A stretch of 49,579 nucleotides of DNA from Halobacillus sp. Nhm2S1 (GTDB lineage Bacteria > Bacillota > Bacilli > Bacillales > Halobacillaceae): NCBI RefSeq assembly GCF_019599545.1, contig NZ_JAIEZV010000008.1, forward strand, positions 1 to 49,579. Reading direction: 5' to 3'. Under the pieces are notes generated by a model. It saw only the letters and a list, made by a program, of their open reading frames with translations, was not told the DNA's origin and did not search any database. This document shows, piece by piece, positions 1-10,843 of this stretch (position 1 is the stretch's first letter; each line of letters opens with the position of its first letter). Both the position numbers and the translations under genes were made by a program.

Positions 1-6
1 ATATTG

Positions 7-121
7 ATGTGGTGGTGAAGGCGAAGAGGTCACACCTGTTCCCATGCCGAACACAGCAGTTAAGCTCTTCAGCGCCGATGGTAGTCGGGTTTACCCCCGT
101 GAGAGTAGGACGCCGCCACAT
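7..121 (+). rRNA. rrf: 5S ribosomal RNA
   Basis: The stretch carries the conserved Bacillus 5S core (GCGAAGAGGTCACACC, CCCATGCCGAACAC, TTAAGCTCTTCAGCGCCGATGG, GAGAGTAGGACGCCGCC), and its two ends pair (TGATGTGG at 5-12 with CCACATCA at 116-123). The exact mature ends are uncertain by a few bases. It is the last gene of an rRNA operon whose 16S and 23S lie upstream of the window, and a strong terminator follows directly. Confidence 0.96.
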
Positions 122-130
122 CATTGAGAA

Positions 131-161
131 AACCTTCAGGATTCGCTCCTGAAGGTTTTTT
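131..161 (+). terminator. rRNA operon terminator
   Basis: A 10-bp perfect stem (AACCTTCAGG / CCTGAAGGTT) with a short loop is followed by six Ts, ten bases after the 5S gene. Confidence 0.93.
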
Positions 162-227
162 GTGCTTTATATTCGAATCTTTTCTTTCTCTACTATTTCA
201 TTAAAATCTATTTTCTTTATTTTATAT

Positions 228-256
228 GTATAAGGTTGATAGATTCGGAGATACTA
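228..256 (+). promoter_or_regulatory. sigma-F-type promoter of gin
   Basis: GTATA (228-232), a 14-base spacer, and GGAGATACTA (247-256) fit the sigma-F pattern GywTA-N15-GGnrAnAnTw with a spacer one base short. B. subtilis csfB is known to be transcribed by sigma-F. The same pattern with the full 15-base spacer precedes fin at 22873. Confidence 0.65.
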
Positions 257-295
257 TTTGTAAAGGCGTAGGAAGTACAGAGAGGAGGAGAACGA

Positions 296-478
296 ATGAG
301 CCGGAAAGACTATTGCAGCATATGTGATAAAGAAACAGAAAAGGGAATTTATCTATTAAGGGTTTTTATTTGTGAAGATTGTGAGAAAGAAATGATCGAC
401 ACGCCTGCCGATGACCCGAAATATGATTACTTTGTGAAGCGTATGGCCAAAGCCCATCGTTCTATGATCCCGTCTTAA
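296..478 (+). CDS. gin: Sigma-G inhibitor Gin (CsfB)
   Basis: A 60-residue protein with two CxxC pairs (C7/C10 and C26/C29) that form the zinc-binding fold of Gin/CsfB, the forespore anti-sigma factor that holds sigma-G (and sigma-E in the forespore) inactive until engulfment ends. Length and spacing fit the family (B. subtilis CsfB is 64 residues). Position next to an rRNA operon and upstream of yaaO-tmk also matches B. subtilis. The start is preceded by GAGAGGAGGAG. A sigma-F-type promoter lies about 40 bases upstream and a hairpin terminator follows, so it is a single-gene transcript. The neighbours xpaC and yaaN seen in B. subtilis are absent. Confidence 0.92.
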   Translation: MSRKDYCSICDKETEKGIYLLRVFICEDCEKEMIDTPADDPKYDYFVKRMAKAHRSMIPS

Positions 479-512
479 TATAAATGAGCGTAGCAGCTAT
501 GAAGAAGAATAC

Positions 513-543
513 ATCCATCCTCGTATGCAGGGTGGATTTTTTA
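513..543 (+). terminator. Terminator of gin
   Basis: ATCCATCC / GGGTGGAT stem with one G-T pair and a 9-base loop, followed by TTTTTT. The rest of the gap to yaaO (to 773) has no convincing gene. A weak sigma-A-like site (TTGAAT at 693, TGTATT at 717, 18-base spacer) may drive the yaaO operon. Confidence 0.75.
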
Positions 544-773
544 CTGTCCAGCCATAGAACATTCCGCGCTGAGAAGAAATTCAGCGGAAAACACACCTCC
601 GCCTCCAGTGTCAGACCCTCACTACAAAGCTAAGTATCATACGGATGACTACCTGCTTTCCTCCTTTATATACTCCTCGTGTCCAAGGAGGCTTGAATTT
701 TTACTATGCCTAAGGGTGTATTGCTTGTCTGTAGCTATTTATGTAAGCTTGAACATGGAAGAAGGTGATTTAT

Positions 774-2189
774 ATGAATCCTACATATATGCCGCTGTAC
801 GAAGCGCTTAAACGGAATATAGAACGAGATCCTGTATCTTTTCATGTCCCTGGTCACAAGTATGGAACGGTGTTTAATAAACAGGCCTATGAAACATATC
901 AATCAATCTTACAATTGGACGCTACAGAAGTCGAAGGGCTGGATGATCTGCACGCTCCAGAAGGTGTGATTGAAGAAGCTCAACACATGGCCAGTGACTT
1001 TTTTAATAGTGACCACACCTTTTTTCTAGTGAATGGTACAACAGTCGGAAATATGGCTATGATCTTATCTGTTTGTCATCCTTGGGATGAGATTATTGTC
1101 CAGAGAAATTGTCATAAGTCTGTACTGAACGCTCTCGAACTTTCGGGTGCATCCCCTGTACTTATTTCTCCAAGGTATGAAAGGAAAACAGGACGACATA
1201 GTCAAGTTTCTGTGGAGGATGTCGAGCAGGCATTAAAGAACCATCCTGATAGTAAAGCTGTGTTTTTGACTTACCCGGATTACTTTGGAAGAACGTATGA
1301 TTTGGAAAAAATCGTAGAAGTCGTTCATAGCTACCGTATCCCCTTACTGGTGGATGAGGCTCATGGGGTTCACTTTCAACTCGGAAAGCCCTTCCCTGTG
1401 GCTGCCTTAACAGCAGGGGCAGATGGTGTGGCCCAGTCTGCCCATAAGATGGCTCCAGCGATGACCATGACTTCATTCCTTCATGTCCAAGGAGACAGAA
1501 TCGATCTCACCCGGGTTCGTCATTATTTGCAAATGCTTCAGTCGAGCAGTCCTTCCTATCCCCTTATGGCGAGTTTAGACGTGGCGAGGGCTTATTTAGC
1601 TTCTTGGAATTCTTCGGACAAGAAAGAGTTGTTTTCTTTCTTAGAACAGGTGAAGTCCTTGTTTAGCTCATATGACTATTGGGATGTAAAAACGACGAAT
1701 GATCCGTTGAAGCTTACACTTGAAGTTCGAGGAGGAACCGGTTTTGAATGGGCGGACGCCCTGGATGCCGTGGGAATCGTCCCGGAACTTGCTACAACGA
1801 ATCAAATTCTGCTCGTGTTTGGACTCGCCCCGAGTATGGATTTAATGCTTTTGAAGGAACGACTCAACACCTTGGATTCCCAATTAAAAAAGCACACAAA
1901 CCGTGCTACAATAATAGAGGATCAAATCCATTTTCCAGCGGTTCAAAAACTGGAATACAGCTATTCATTCATGCAAAGAATGGACGTGGTGAGAGTGGAT
2001 TGGCAAGAAGCTGCAGGATGCGTGGCAGCAGAAGCAATTATCCCTTATCCACCAGGCATTCCTTTAGTCATGAAGGGAGAGCGGTTGGATGAGGAACAGA
2101 TAGCTCAGGTGCATTCCTTGGTGAGTCAGGGTGCACGCTTTCAAAATACTGGTATGGAACAAGGTGTTCTTGTTTTTAAAGGAGAATAG
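774..2189 (+). CDS. yaaO: Orn/Lys/Arg decarboxylase family protein YaaO
   Basis: A 471-residue PLP-dependent enzyme of the group III amino-acid decarboxylases (SpeA/Cad family). The PLP signature is visible: VDEAHG with Asp194 and the SAHKM motif whose Lys225 should form the Schiff base; HVPGHK near the N-terminus is also typical. The C-terminal Orn/Lys/Arg decarboxylase domain contains [14 protein letters not shown]. The true substrate of YaaO proteins is not settled, so arginine or lysine decarboxylation is inference. The start at 774 is chosen because GAAGGTG lies 7 bases upstream; a GTG at 765 would overlap that site. It is followed after 2 bases by tmk, as in B. subtilis. Confidence 0.9.
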   Translation: MNPTYMPLYEALKRNIERDPVSFHVPGHKYGTVFNKQAYETYQSILQLDATEVEGLDDLHAPEGVIEEAQHMASDFFNSDHTFFLVNGTTVGNMAMILSVCHPWDEIIVQRNCHKSVLNALELSGASPVLISPRYERKTGRHSQVSVEDVEQALKNHPDSKAVFLTYPDYFGRTYDLEKIVEVVHSYRIPLLVDEAHGVHFQLGKPFPVAALTAGADGVAQSAHKMAPAMTMTSFLHVQGDRIDLTRVRHYLQMLQSSSPSYPLMASLDVARAYLASWNSSDKKELFSFLEQVKSLFSSYDYWDVKTTNDPLKLTLEVRGGTGFEWADALDAVGIVPELATTNQILLVFGLAPSMDLMLLKERLNTLDSQLKKHTNRATIIEDQIHFPAVQKLEYSYSFMQRMDVVRVDWQEAAGCVAAEAIIPYPPGIPLVMKGERLDEEQIAQVHSLVSQGARFQNTGMEQGVLVFKGE

Positions 2190-2191
2190 AT

Positions 2192-2821
2192 GTGAAAGGT
2201 TTGTTTGTAACGTTCGAGGGTGGCGATGGAGCTGGTAAATCGTCCATCCTGCGTGAGATTGGAAAAGAATTGAGAGAGCAGGGGTATTCCGTCCTCGAAA
2301 CGAGAGAACCTGGCGGGATTCGTATCGCAGAAAAGATACGAGAAGTGATCCTTGACCCTTCTCATACAGAAATGGATGGGCGTACAGAAGCTCTGCTCTA
2401 TGCAGCTGCACGCAGGCAGCATCTCGTAGAAATAGTCATCCCGGCCTTAAATGAAGGGAAAGTTGTGCTTTGCGACCGTTTTGTAGACTCCAGCCTTGCC
2501 TATCAGGGAGCGGCCCGCGATCTTGGTCTGGAGGAAGTTCTTAAGATCAACGAATTCGCGATCGATGATCACATGCCGGATGTGACTTTGTTATTTGATA
2601 TCAAGCCTGAACGAGGGTTGGAGAGAATTGCTGCGAACCAGGGAAGAGAGAAAAACCGTCTTGATCTTGAACATATCGGTTTTCATGAAAAAGTCTATGA
2701 TGCCTATCAGCGACTGGCCGAACATAATAAGGAGCGGATCAAGGTAATCAATGCTGATCAGGAGTTTGAATCTGTGAAAAAAGAGGCGTACCATGTTTTG
2801 AGCAATTACCTGCCATCATAA
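2192..2821 (+). CDS. tmk: Thymidylate kinase
   Basis: A 209-residue dTMP kinase that phosphorylates dTMP to dTDP with ATP for DNA synthesis. The P-loop [11 protein letters not shown] lies at residues 8-18, the DR(F/Y) motif appears as [19 protein letters not shown], and the lid region is rich in arginine. It starts with GTG at 2192, with AAAGGAG about 8 bases upstream inside the end of yaaO, so the two genes are translationally close. It leads the tmk-darA-yaaR-holB replication cluster. Confidence 0.96.
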   Translation: MKGLFVTFEGGDGAGKSSILREIGKELREQGYSVLETREPGGIRIAEKIREVILDPSHTEMDGRTEALLYAAARRQHLVEIVIPALNEGKVVLCDRFVDSSLAYQGAARDLGLEEVLKINEFAIDDHMPDVTLLFDIKPERGLERIAANQGREKNRLDLEHIGFHEKVYDAYQRLAEHNKERIKVINADQEFESVKKEAYHVLSNYLPS

Positions 2822-3205
<384 letters not shown>

Positions 3206-3223
3206 CTTAGAAGGGGTAAAAGT

Positions 3224-3664
3224 ATGAAGATCAATCAAGAAATACGGACACAATTGGATGCGGCAAAAAAACAATCCTCTCATCAGACGAACGGCAAGCC
3301 TAGTTTTGATGCGATGGTCCAGTCCCAAACAAGGCAGCTGCAAGAAGCCCAATTGAACCGGCTGATGAATCGGATAACGGCACAGGGGGAGCGGGTGGCA
3401 AGGGCTCGGTCCTTCCGTGATTTGGCTAAATACAAGCGTCTCATCAAAGATTTCATGAAAGAATCCGTTCAATATGGGATGAATTTGAAGCATTCCCACA
3501 GTTGGAATGCACATGGACAGACTCGTAAGTTAACGATTGTAGAATCTGTCGATGAGAAGTTATCTGAACTGACAGAGGCAGTTATGGATCAAGAAAAGCG
3601 AACGGTTGACCTGCTTGGACTGATCGGTGAAATCAAAGGTTTGCTCATCAATTTATATACGTAA
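3224..3664 (+). CDS. yaaR: YaaR family protein (DUF327)
   Basis: A 146-residue mostly helical, charged protein matching YaaR. No enzymatic motif is visible. The middle part (RNLAKYKRL-like segment and IKDFMKESVQYGMNLK) and the C-terminal helix (VDEKLSELTEAVMDQEKRTVDLLGLIGEIKGLLINLYT) are recognisable for the family. AAGGGG precedes the start. Its function is not known to me; constant placement between darA and holB suggests a role tied to replication or c-di-AMP signalling, but this is only context. Confidence 0.85.
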   Translation: MKINQEIRTQLDAAKKQSSHQTNGKPSFDAMVQSQTRQLQEAQLNRLMNRITAQGERVARARSFRDLAKYKRLIKDFMKESVQYGMNLKHSHSWNAHGQTRKLTIVESVDEKLSELTEAVMDQEKRTVDLLGLIGEIKGLLINLYT

Positions 3665-3677
3665 GGACGGAAGTAGT

Positions 3678-4664
3678 ATGCAGACTTGGACACAAATGAA
3701 AGACATCCAGCCTCTAGCTGCGCAAATGCTGATGAACAGTTTCAAAAAGGATCGGATCTCACATGCCTATTTGTTCCAGGGAAATCGCGGGACCGGTAAA
3801 CGGGAGATGAGTATTCTTTTTGCCAAAAGCATTTTCTGCAAAAATAGAGAAGGGGCGGAACCTTGTCAGAGCTGTCGGGACTGCCACCGAATCGATTCAG
3901 GGAACCACCCTGATTTGCACTGGATTGAGCCTGACGGGCAATCCATAAAAAAAGAACAAATCCTTCACTTGCAAAAAGAATTTACTTATACAGGTCTTGA
4001 GTCAAATCGAAAAGTCTATGTGATCGTCGATGCAGAAAAAATGACGGTCAACGCTTCAAACCGGTTATTGAAATTTCTAGAGGAACCGAGCCAGCAGACG
4101 ACAGCTATGCTGCTGACAGAGAGCGGTTCGACCATTCTTGATACCATCAGGTCCCGCTGTCAATTGCTCGCCTTTCAGCCTTTGAATCCCTTGCGTATTC
4201 AGGAAAAATTGGTCGAAGAAGGCGTCTCTGAATCGAATGCGAAACTTTTGTCATCGTTAACAAATAATTTGACAGAAGCCTTAGAGATGAATGAAGATGA
4301 GTGGTTTGCGAATGTGCGAAAACTAGTGATACAATTAATTGAAGTGCTTCAAAATAAACCAAATGAAGGACTTTTGTTTATCAACCATCAGTGGATGCCT
4401 CATTTCAAAGAGCGAACGCAGTTGCAGCGTGGTCTGGATGTATTGATGCTCTGGTTTCAAGATGTAATTAACCAACTTTTGGACCGGGAAGAATCGATTA
4501 TTTTCACGACAGAGAGAGAAAAATTAAACCAGGCAGCGATGCGTTGGTCACGTCAGTCAGCAGCGCGGAGCTTAACGGATATTCTTGAGGCGAAACGAAA
4601 GATAAATCAAAATGTCCATCCTAATTTAGTGATGGAACAACTTACCCTTCAACTACAGAGGTGA
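3678..4664 (+). CDS. holB: DNA polymerase III delta-prime subunit
   Basis: A 328-residue clamp-loader subunit of the AAA+ fold. The N-terminus resembles a P-loop (GNRGTGKRE, about residues 35-43), followed by the four-cysteine zinc module CKNREGAEPCQSCRDC, and the sensor-like RCQLL. Delta-prime acts with delta and tau to load the beta clamp. The frame stays open upstream to 3627, but the start at 3678 has AAGGACGG about 8 bases before it and matches the family N-terminus (MQTWTQMKDIQP). It is followed after 7 bases by ricT. Confidence 0.94.
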   Translation: MQTWTQMKDIQPLAAQMLMNSFKKDRISHAYLFQGNRGTGKREMSILFAKSIFCKNREGAEPCQSCRDCHRIDSGNHPDLHWIEPDGQSIKKEQILHLQKEFTYTGLESNRKVYVIVDAEKMTVNASNRLLKFLEEPSQQTTAMLLTESGSTILDTIRSRCQLLAFQPLNPLRIQEKLVEEGVSESNAKLLSSLTNNLTEALEMNEDEWFANVRKLVIQLIEVLQNKPNEGLLFINHQWMPHFKERTQLQRGLDVLMLWFQDVINQLLDREESIIFTTEREKLNQAAMRWSRQSAARSLTDILEAKRKINQNVHPNLVMEQLTLQLQR

Positions 4665-4671
4665 TGATCGA

Positions 4672-5499
4672 ATGATCGAAGTTGTAGGTGTCCGATTTAA
4701 GCAGGCGGGTAAGGTATACTATTTCGATCCGGGGGAACTGCGGATGACGACGGATGATTATGTCATCGTCGAAACCGTACGCGGGATCGAATTCGGAAAA
4801 GTTGTCATTGCTAATAAATCCATAGATGAAGAAGACGTTGTTTTACCTCTTAAAAAAGTCATCCGTATGGCAGATGATAAAGATAAAGTGACGGTGGATG
4901 AAAACAAAGACAACGCCGCAGAAGCTTACCGGGTTTGCGAAAAGAAAATCCGTGAACATAAATTGGACATGAATCTTGTGGATGTCGAATACACGTTTGA
5001 TCGTAATAAAGTCATTTTCTACTTTACGGCTGATGGCCGTGTGGACTTCCGTACATTAGTCAAAGATCTTGCGTCTGTTTTTAAGACGAGGATTGAACTG
5101 CGCCAAATCGGTGTCAGGGATGAAGCGAAAATGCTCGGGGGGATCGGTCCATGTGGACGGATGCTTTGTTGCTCAACGTTTTTAGGTGATTTCGAACCTG
5201 TTTCTATTAAAATGGCCAAGGATCAGAATTTATCCTTGAACCCAGCGAAAATTTCCGGCCTTTGCGGCCGCTTGATGTGTTGTCTCAAGTATGAGAATGA
5301 TGATTACGAAAATGCGAAGAAAGAGCTTCCTGACCTCGGTGAAAGCATTGCGACATCCTTCGGTAAAGGAAAAGTCGTAGGGCTTAATATGCTGGAGCGT
5401 ATGGTGCAGATTGAATTCCGAGACAAAGAGCGCGTCCTTGAATACTCTCTGCAAGAGCTGATCGATGAAGGAGTTCTTCAAACCGAAGCCTCAGAATAA
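4672..5499 (+). CDS. ricT: RicT (YaaT), PSP1-domain subunit of the Y-complex
   Basis: A 275-residue PSP1-domain protein. It has cysteine clusters CGRMLCC and CGRLMCC around residues 161-205, which in B. subtilis RicT help hold the Fe-S clusters of the RicA-RicF-RicT complex. That complex promotes RNase Y mRNA maturation and indirectly Spo0A phosphorylation, competence and biofilm formation. The family-typical start is MIEVVGVRFKQAGKVYYFDPG. The gene is 7 bases after holB and 15 bases before yabA, so it belongs to the same operon. Confidence 0.94.
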   Translation: MIEVVGVRFKQAGKVYYFDPGELRMTTDDYVIVETVRGIEFGKVVIANKSIDEEDVVLPLKKVIRMADDKDKVTVDENKDNAAEAYRVCEKKIREHKLDMNLVDVEYTFDRNKVIFYFTADGRVDFRTLVKDLASVFKTRIELRQIGVRDEAKMLGGIGPCGRMLCCSTFLGDFEPVSIKMAKDQNLSLNPAKISGLCGRLMCCLKYENDDYENAKKELPDLGESIATSFGKGKVVGLNMLERMVQIEFRDKERVLEYSLQELIDEGVLQTEASE

Positions 5500-5514
5500 A
5501 GGGTGGAGTCGATC

Positions 5515-5859
5515 GTGAAGAAGAAAGCCATATTTGAACAAGTATCCCATTTTGAAAGTCAAATCGGTGAGCTCTATGAGCAGCTCGGCGATTTAAAAAA
5601 ACAGCTGGCCTATCTCTTAGAAGAAAACCAGCACTTATCGCTTGAAAATCATCATTTGCGACAACGTTTAGAGAAAGAAAATGAAAAAGAGCAATCTTCT
5701 TCAGGATCCAAGCAGGACAAGGGGGCAGTCGTCGGGGAAGGCTATGATAACCTCGCGAGACTATACGAAGAAGGCTTTCACATTTGTAATCTTCATTTTG
5801 GCAGCCCGAGAGATGAAGATTGTCTCTTTTGCTTATCTTTTTTGAACAAAAAGAAATAA
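5515..5859 (+). CDS. yabA: Replication initiation control protein YabA
   Basis: A 114-residue protein with an N-terminal leucine-rich coiled coil (about residues 1-60) and a C-terminal zinc-binding motif (HICNLHFG...CLFCLSF). YabA binds DnaA and the DnaN clamp and limits re-initiation of replication. I choose the GTG at 5515 because GGGTGGAG lies 6-8 bases upstream and the family begins with a short charged stretch before [23 protein letters not shown]; a GTG at 5503 overlaps that ribosome site. A terminator follows. Confidence 0.93.
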   Translation: MKKKAIFEQVSHFESQIGELYEQLGDLKKQLAYLLEENQHLSLENHHLRQRLEKENEKEQSSSGSKQDKGAVVGEGYDNLARLYEEGFHICNLHFGSPRDEDCLFCLSFLNKKK

Positions 5860-5870
5860 TTCCAGGTCCA

Positions 5871-5908
5871 AGCCTTTCCTTGCTCGTTCGAGGAAGGGCT
5901 CTCTTTAT
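5871..5908 (+). terminator. Terminator of the yaaO-yabA operon
   Basis: AGCCTTTCCT / AGGAAGGGCT form a 10-bp stem with one G-T pair and a 10-base loop, followed by CTCTTTAT. The T-run is interrupted, so it may be leaky. Confidence 0.65.
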
Positions 5909-5934
5909 ATCATGAGTGGGTTAAGAGTGGCTTT

Positions 5935-6060
5935 CGAAATATTTGCCTGAGTTAGGGAGCTGCGGGAAAAGGTGCGCATTCCATGGGGGACGCTGAGCTT
6001 CCTCACGCTATGCTCTACGGGGGACAGCTGCCCTGCAAATCCCATTGTCTCAAAACTGAG
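5935..6060 (+). repeat. Degenerate copy of a GC-rich intergenic repeat
   Basis: The block GCGCATTCCATGGGGGACG...GAGCTTCCTCACGC...CTACGGGGGACAGC aligns by eye with the repeat at 33298-33420 (CGCTTTCC..GGGG, GAGCCTCCTC, GGGGcct), in the same orientation, and ends in TGTCTCAAAAC, similar to the end of the copy at 33594-33772. It has no open frame and occupies the gap between yabA and trmN6. Confidence 0.5.
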
Positions 6061-6114
6061 TATTAAAATTATATATCATAGAAAATAGAGTGAAAAAAAG
6101 AAAGGAAAGCGGCA

Positions 6115-6858
6115 ATGGTTCAATTATATGGAGATGAACGAATTGATTTTTTATTAGCGAAAGAAAACATGCGGATTATACAAAGCCCGAGCGTATTCGC
6201 ATTTTCGTTGGATGCGGTGTTACTCGCAGACTTTACTTACGTACCAAAAACGCGCGGAAAAATCCTGGATTTATGCACAGGCAATGGGGTTGTCCCTCTT
6301 TTTCTTTCCACGCGCTCCAATGTTCCGATTACTGGAGTGGAAATTCAGGAGCGTCTTTATGACATGGCCCTCCGCAATATCGAGCTGAATGGCCTCGGAG
6401 ATCAACTGGATATGATTCATGGGGATTTGAAGGACATGCCTGGTCATTACGGAAATGACAAGTTCGATCTTGTCACATGTAACCCTCCTTATTTTCCTAC
6501 TCCCAAAGCGGATGAACAGAACTTGAACGAGCATTTGGCGATCGCAAGGCACGAAATCCACTGCAGTTTAGAAGACGTGGTAGAGTCCTGCAGCAGACTC
6601 GCCAAATCCGGGGGCAAAGTATCTATGGTTCATCGCCCTGAGCGCATGGTGGAAATCATCCAACTATTTAAGAAGTACAAGCTCGAACCGAAGCGTATGC
6701 GTCTTGTGTATCCGAAAGAAGGAAAAGAAGCCAATATTCTACTGATTGAAGGTGTCAGAGACGGAAAGCCAGGTCTGAAATTCTTACCTCCGTTGTACGC
6801 TCTTACGAATGGGGACGAATATACACAAGAGTTAAGGGAAATTCTTTATGGAGAATAG
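6115..6858 (+). CDS. trmN6: tRNA1(Val) (adenine37-N6)-methyltransferase family (YabB)
   Basis: A 247-residue class I SAM-dependent methyltransferase. The SAM-binding motif [15 protein letters not shown] and the catalytic N6-adenine motif CNPPYF (about residues 119-124) are clear. By family this is YabB/TrmN6, which methylates A37 of tRNA-Val in Enterobacteria; the exact target in Bacillaceae is inference. AAAGGAAAG precedes the ATG. Its end overlaps yazA by 11 bases, and yazA overlaps rsmI, giving a tightly coupled operon of three modification-type genes. Confidence 0.9.
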   Translation: MVQLYGDERIDFLLAKENMRIIQSPSVFAFSLDAVLLADFTYVPKTRGKILDLCTGNGVVPLFLSTRSNVPITGVEIQERLYDMALRNIELNGLGDQLDMIHGDLKDMPGHYGNDKFDLVTCNPPYFPTPKADEQNLNEHLAIARHEIHCSLEDVVESCSRLAKSGGKVSMVHRPERMVEIIQLFKKYKLEPKRMRLVYPKEGKEANILLIEGVRDGKPGLKFLPPLYALTNGDEYTQELREILYGE

Positions 6859-7147
6859 TCATTTTGTTTATATGCTCAAATGTAACGACGGTACCCTTTA
6901 CACCGGATATACGAACAATCTGGAAGCTAGACTAGCAAAGCATCAGAGCGGCAAAGGAGCCAAATATACAAGAGGGAGAGGCCCACTCGTATTAGAGGCA
7001 TATGAGGTGTATGAAACGAAGTCAGAAGCCTTACAGCAAGAATACCGGCTAAAACGAATGACAAGGAAAGAGAAAGAATGCTGGATTGAACGAAGAAAGG
7101 AAGGGGTGAGCGTGGATGAACGTACAAAAAAGTTTCATGGATCGTGA
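6848..7147 (+). CDS. yazA: GIY-YIG domain nuclease-like protein YazA
   Basis: A 99-residue protein made almost entirely of a GIY-YIG domain: [41 protein letters not shown], where VYM and YTGYT stand for the GIY and YIG parts and the conserved arginine follows in the helix. Similar small proteins (UPF0213, YhbQ/YazA) have DNA-nicking activity in some reports, but the cellular role is not established. It overlaps the gene before and the gene after, so expression is probably coupled. Confidence 0.9.
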   Translation: MENSHFVYMLKCNDGTLYTGYTNNLEARLAKHQSGKGAKYTRGRGPLVLEAYEVYETKSEALQQEYRLKRMTRKEKECWIERRKEGVSVDERTKKFHGS

Positions 7148-7991
7148 ACGAGGAACGCTCTATATTGTTCCCACTCCAATCGGGAACCTGGAAGATATGA
7201 CCTTCCGGGCCGTCCGAACTCTAAAAGAAGTGGATATGATTGGCGCCGAGGATACGAGAAATACGAGAAAATTGCTCAATCATTTTGAAATTTCGACAAC
7301 ACTGGTCAGTTACCATGAACATAACAAACATACAAAAGGGCCCGAGTTGATTGACAGACTCGATAACGGTCAGAATATTGCCATTGTCAGCGATGCCGGT
7401 ATGCCCGGAATATCAGATCCTGGAACAGATCTCGTCCAAAGAGCGATAGAAGCAGATGTACCAGTCGTTGTTCTGCCAGGCGCAAATGCTGCCTTACCTG
7501 CCCTAGCCGGATCAGGGCTTTCTACAGAAGAATTTTACTTTCATGGGTTTCTTCCTAGAAAAAAGAAAGAACGTACGGGTGTCTTACAGAAGTTGCAATC
7601 CATTCAAGCTACCCTGATTTTTTATGAATCTCCCCATCGATTGAAAGAGATGTTGAGCCATGTCCATGAAGTGCTTGGAGACAGAAAAGCCTCGTTAGTA
7701 AGGGAATTGACGAAACGGTATGAAGAATATGTGCGCGGGGACTTGGGAGATTTAGTCGATTGGGCTCATTCTGAACAAGTTCGTGGAGAATTTTGTATAG
7801 TGATTGAAGGAGCCGATGATGTAGAACCTGCGGAAACTCAGTGGTGGGCCAGCTTATCTGTCATCGATCACGTCCAACACTACATTGAAAATGATGGATT
7901 GAGGAATAAAGAAGCAATCAAGCAGACAGCTTTAGACCGGAAGCTCCCGAAAAGGGAGGTCTATCAGGCTTATCATGTAGAAGAAAATTAA
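7116..7991 (+). CDS. rsmI: 16S rRNA (cytidine1402-2'-O)-methyltransferase
   Basis: A 291-residue tetrapyrrole-methylase-fold enzyme that 2'-O-methylates C1402 in the ribosomal P site. Hallmarks are TLYIVPTPIGNLEDMTFRAVRTLKE, AEDTRNTRKLL, SDAGMPGISDPG and the FHGFLPRKKKER segment. The start at 7116 lies inside the end of yazA, with GGAAGGGGTGAG just upstream. It ends the trmN6-yazA-rsmI operon and converges on abrB across a shared terminator. Confidence 0.95.
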   Translation: MNVQKSFMDRERGTLYIVPTPIGNLEDMTFRAVRTLKEVDMIGAEDTRNTRKLLNHFEISTTLVSYHEHNKHTKGPELIDRLDNGQNIAIVSDAGMPGISDPGTDLVQRAIEADVPVVVLPGANAALPALAGSGLSTEEFYFHGFLPRKKKERTGVLQKLQSIQATLIFYESPHRLKEMLSHVHEVLGDRKASLVRELTKRYEEYVRGDLGDLVDWAHSEQVRGEFCIVIEGADDVEPAETQWWASLSVIDHVQHYIENDGLRNKEAIKQTALDRKLPKREVYQAYHVEEN

Positions 7992-8001
7992 AAAAGGCAT
8001 C

Positions 8002-8046
8002 AAAAAACCCCTTACTGTCAGGCCTGTAAACAGTAAGGGGTTGCTT
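8002..8046. terminator. Bidirectional terminator between rsmI and abrB
   Basis: A perfect 10-bp stem CCCCTTACTG (8008-8017) / CAGTAAGGGG (8031-8040) has an A-run on its left, which gives a U-run for abrB on the minus strand, and a weaker TTGCTTT on the right for rsmI. Confidence 0.85.
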
Positions 8047-8116
8047 TAACATATGTCTTTTTTCTCTCTGTTACCAGTAAATCGTCTCTTTTTTTCTATT
8101 TATCTCTAAATCTAAT

Positions 8117-8392
8117 TTATTTAAGGTTGTCTTGTAGTTCTGAAAGGAGCATTTGTGCGCCTTCCTTGCTTAGGACTAGATTGCCGTTTGCCAGTTTCAT
8201 ATTTTCATCTGAAACTTCCCCTGTGACATGGCAAGTCATGTTGGGCTTATATTTTTTAAGGACGATGCGGTCATCATCCACATAAATCTCCAACGCGTCC
8301 TTTTCGTTAATGCCTAATGTGCGTCGTAGTTCGATCGGAATAACCACGCGACCGAGCTCGTCGACTTTACGTACGATACCTGTAGATTTCAT
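8117..8392 (-). CDS. abrB: Transition-state regulator AbrB
   Basis: A 91-residue DNA-binding protein with the N-terminal AbrB/SpoVT swapped-hairpin domain (MKSTGIVRKVDELGRVVIPIELRRTLGI) and the C-terminal dimer domain containing LVLSKEGAQMLLSELQ. AbrB represses many transition-state genes in exponential growth and is itself repressed by Spo0A. The start at 8392 is chosen by family alignment with AGGGGAG upstream; the frame remains open six codons further. Here it is transcribed against its neighbours, as in B. subtilis. spoVG in this window is a known AbrB target in B. subtilis. A second AbrB-family gene, spoVT, lies at 27.1 kb. Confidence 0.96.
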   Translation of the reverse strand: MKSTGIVRKVDELGRVVIPIELRRTLGINEKDALEIYVDDDRIVLKKYKPNMTCHVTGEVSDENMKLANGNLVLSKEGAQMLLSELQDNLK

Positions 8393-8452
8393 ATTTCTGT
8401 CTCCCCTCAATCAAAAGTTTTGCTGTCATGTTTCGACATATGTCTCGACAAT

Positions 8453-8481
8453 ATAGTACCAACCATTCCCAGACGTGTCAA
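8453..8481 (-). promoter_or_regulatory. Sigma-A promoter of abrB
   Basis: On the minus strand TTGACA (8481-8476), a 17-base spacer and TACTAT (8458-8453). The region just downstream contains two TGTCGA-type matches (TTGTCGAGACA and TATGTCGAAACA, 8432-8453) that look like 0A boxes placed to block transcription, in line with known Spo0A repression of abrB. Confidence 0.85.
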
Positions 8482-8682
8482 TTACTTAAAAAGGGATAAG
8501 AATTTCCAACTCCACATACTGGTGCAGGTATTGAAAAAGGGTGAGTGAAGCGTTTCATCCAGGCCTCATTCCATCTCAACCCATCCCTTTCATCCCATAT
8601 CTGGTTGGTTTATCCAACCTGTCTATATACATTTTATTTTACCAGAGTATTTACAGATGTGAAATTATAATGTTTGGTTCTT

Positions 8683-8712
8683 TTGACAGTTTTACGTAAA
8701 ATTCGGTATATT
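8683..8712 (+). promoter_or_regulatory. Sigma-A promoter of metG
   Basis: TTGACA (8683-8688), an 18-base spacer, TATATT (8707-8712), 96 bases before the start codon. In the rest of the 400-base gap (8411-8807) I see a GGTTGG/CCAACC hairpin near 8603-8620 without a T-run, and no T-box or S-box signature. Confidence 0.75.
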
Positions 8713-8795
8713 TTAATGTTAGGAATGGAAATAAAGAAGATAAATCGATAGAATGATACCATGACCTTTTATGACTTATGGTATGAAGATTTTGA

Positions 8796-10763
<1,968 letters not shown>

Positions 10764-10772
10764 CACACCAAC

Positions 10773-10810
10773 AAAAAGGGAAAGCTCTCCATAGTGCTTT
10801 CCCTTTTTTA
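10773..10810 (+). terminator. Terminator of metG
   Basis: AAAAAGGGAAAGC / GCTTTCCCTTTTT form a 13-bp perfect stem with a T-run built into the right arm. Confidence 0.92.
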
Positions 10811-10843
10811 CATGATGATTATTTGATGAAGGTGGGAATAAGA

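Noticed and set aside
608-811. Open frame of 67 codons between gin and yaaO
   Set aside because: No ribosome site, odd composition with many Tyr/Ser/Cys, and overlap with the yaaO start.
1162-1476. Antisense frames inside yaaO, metG, mfd and others
   Set aside because: They lie opposite clearly conserved genes and have no ribosome sites or recognisable domains.
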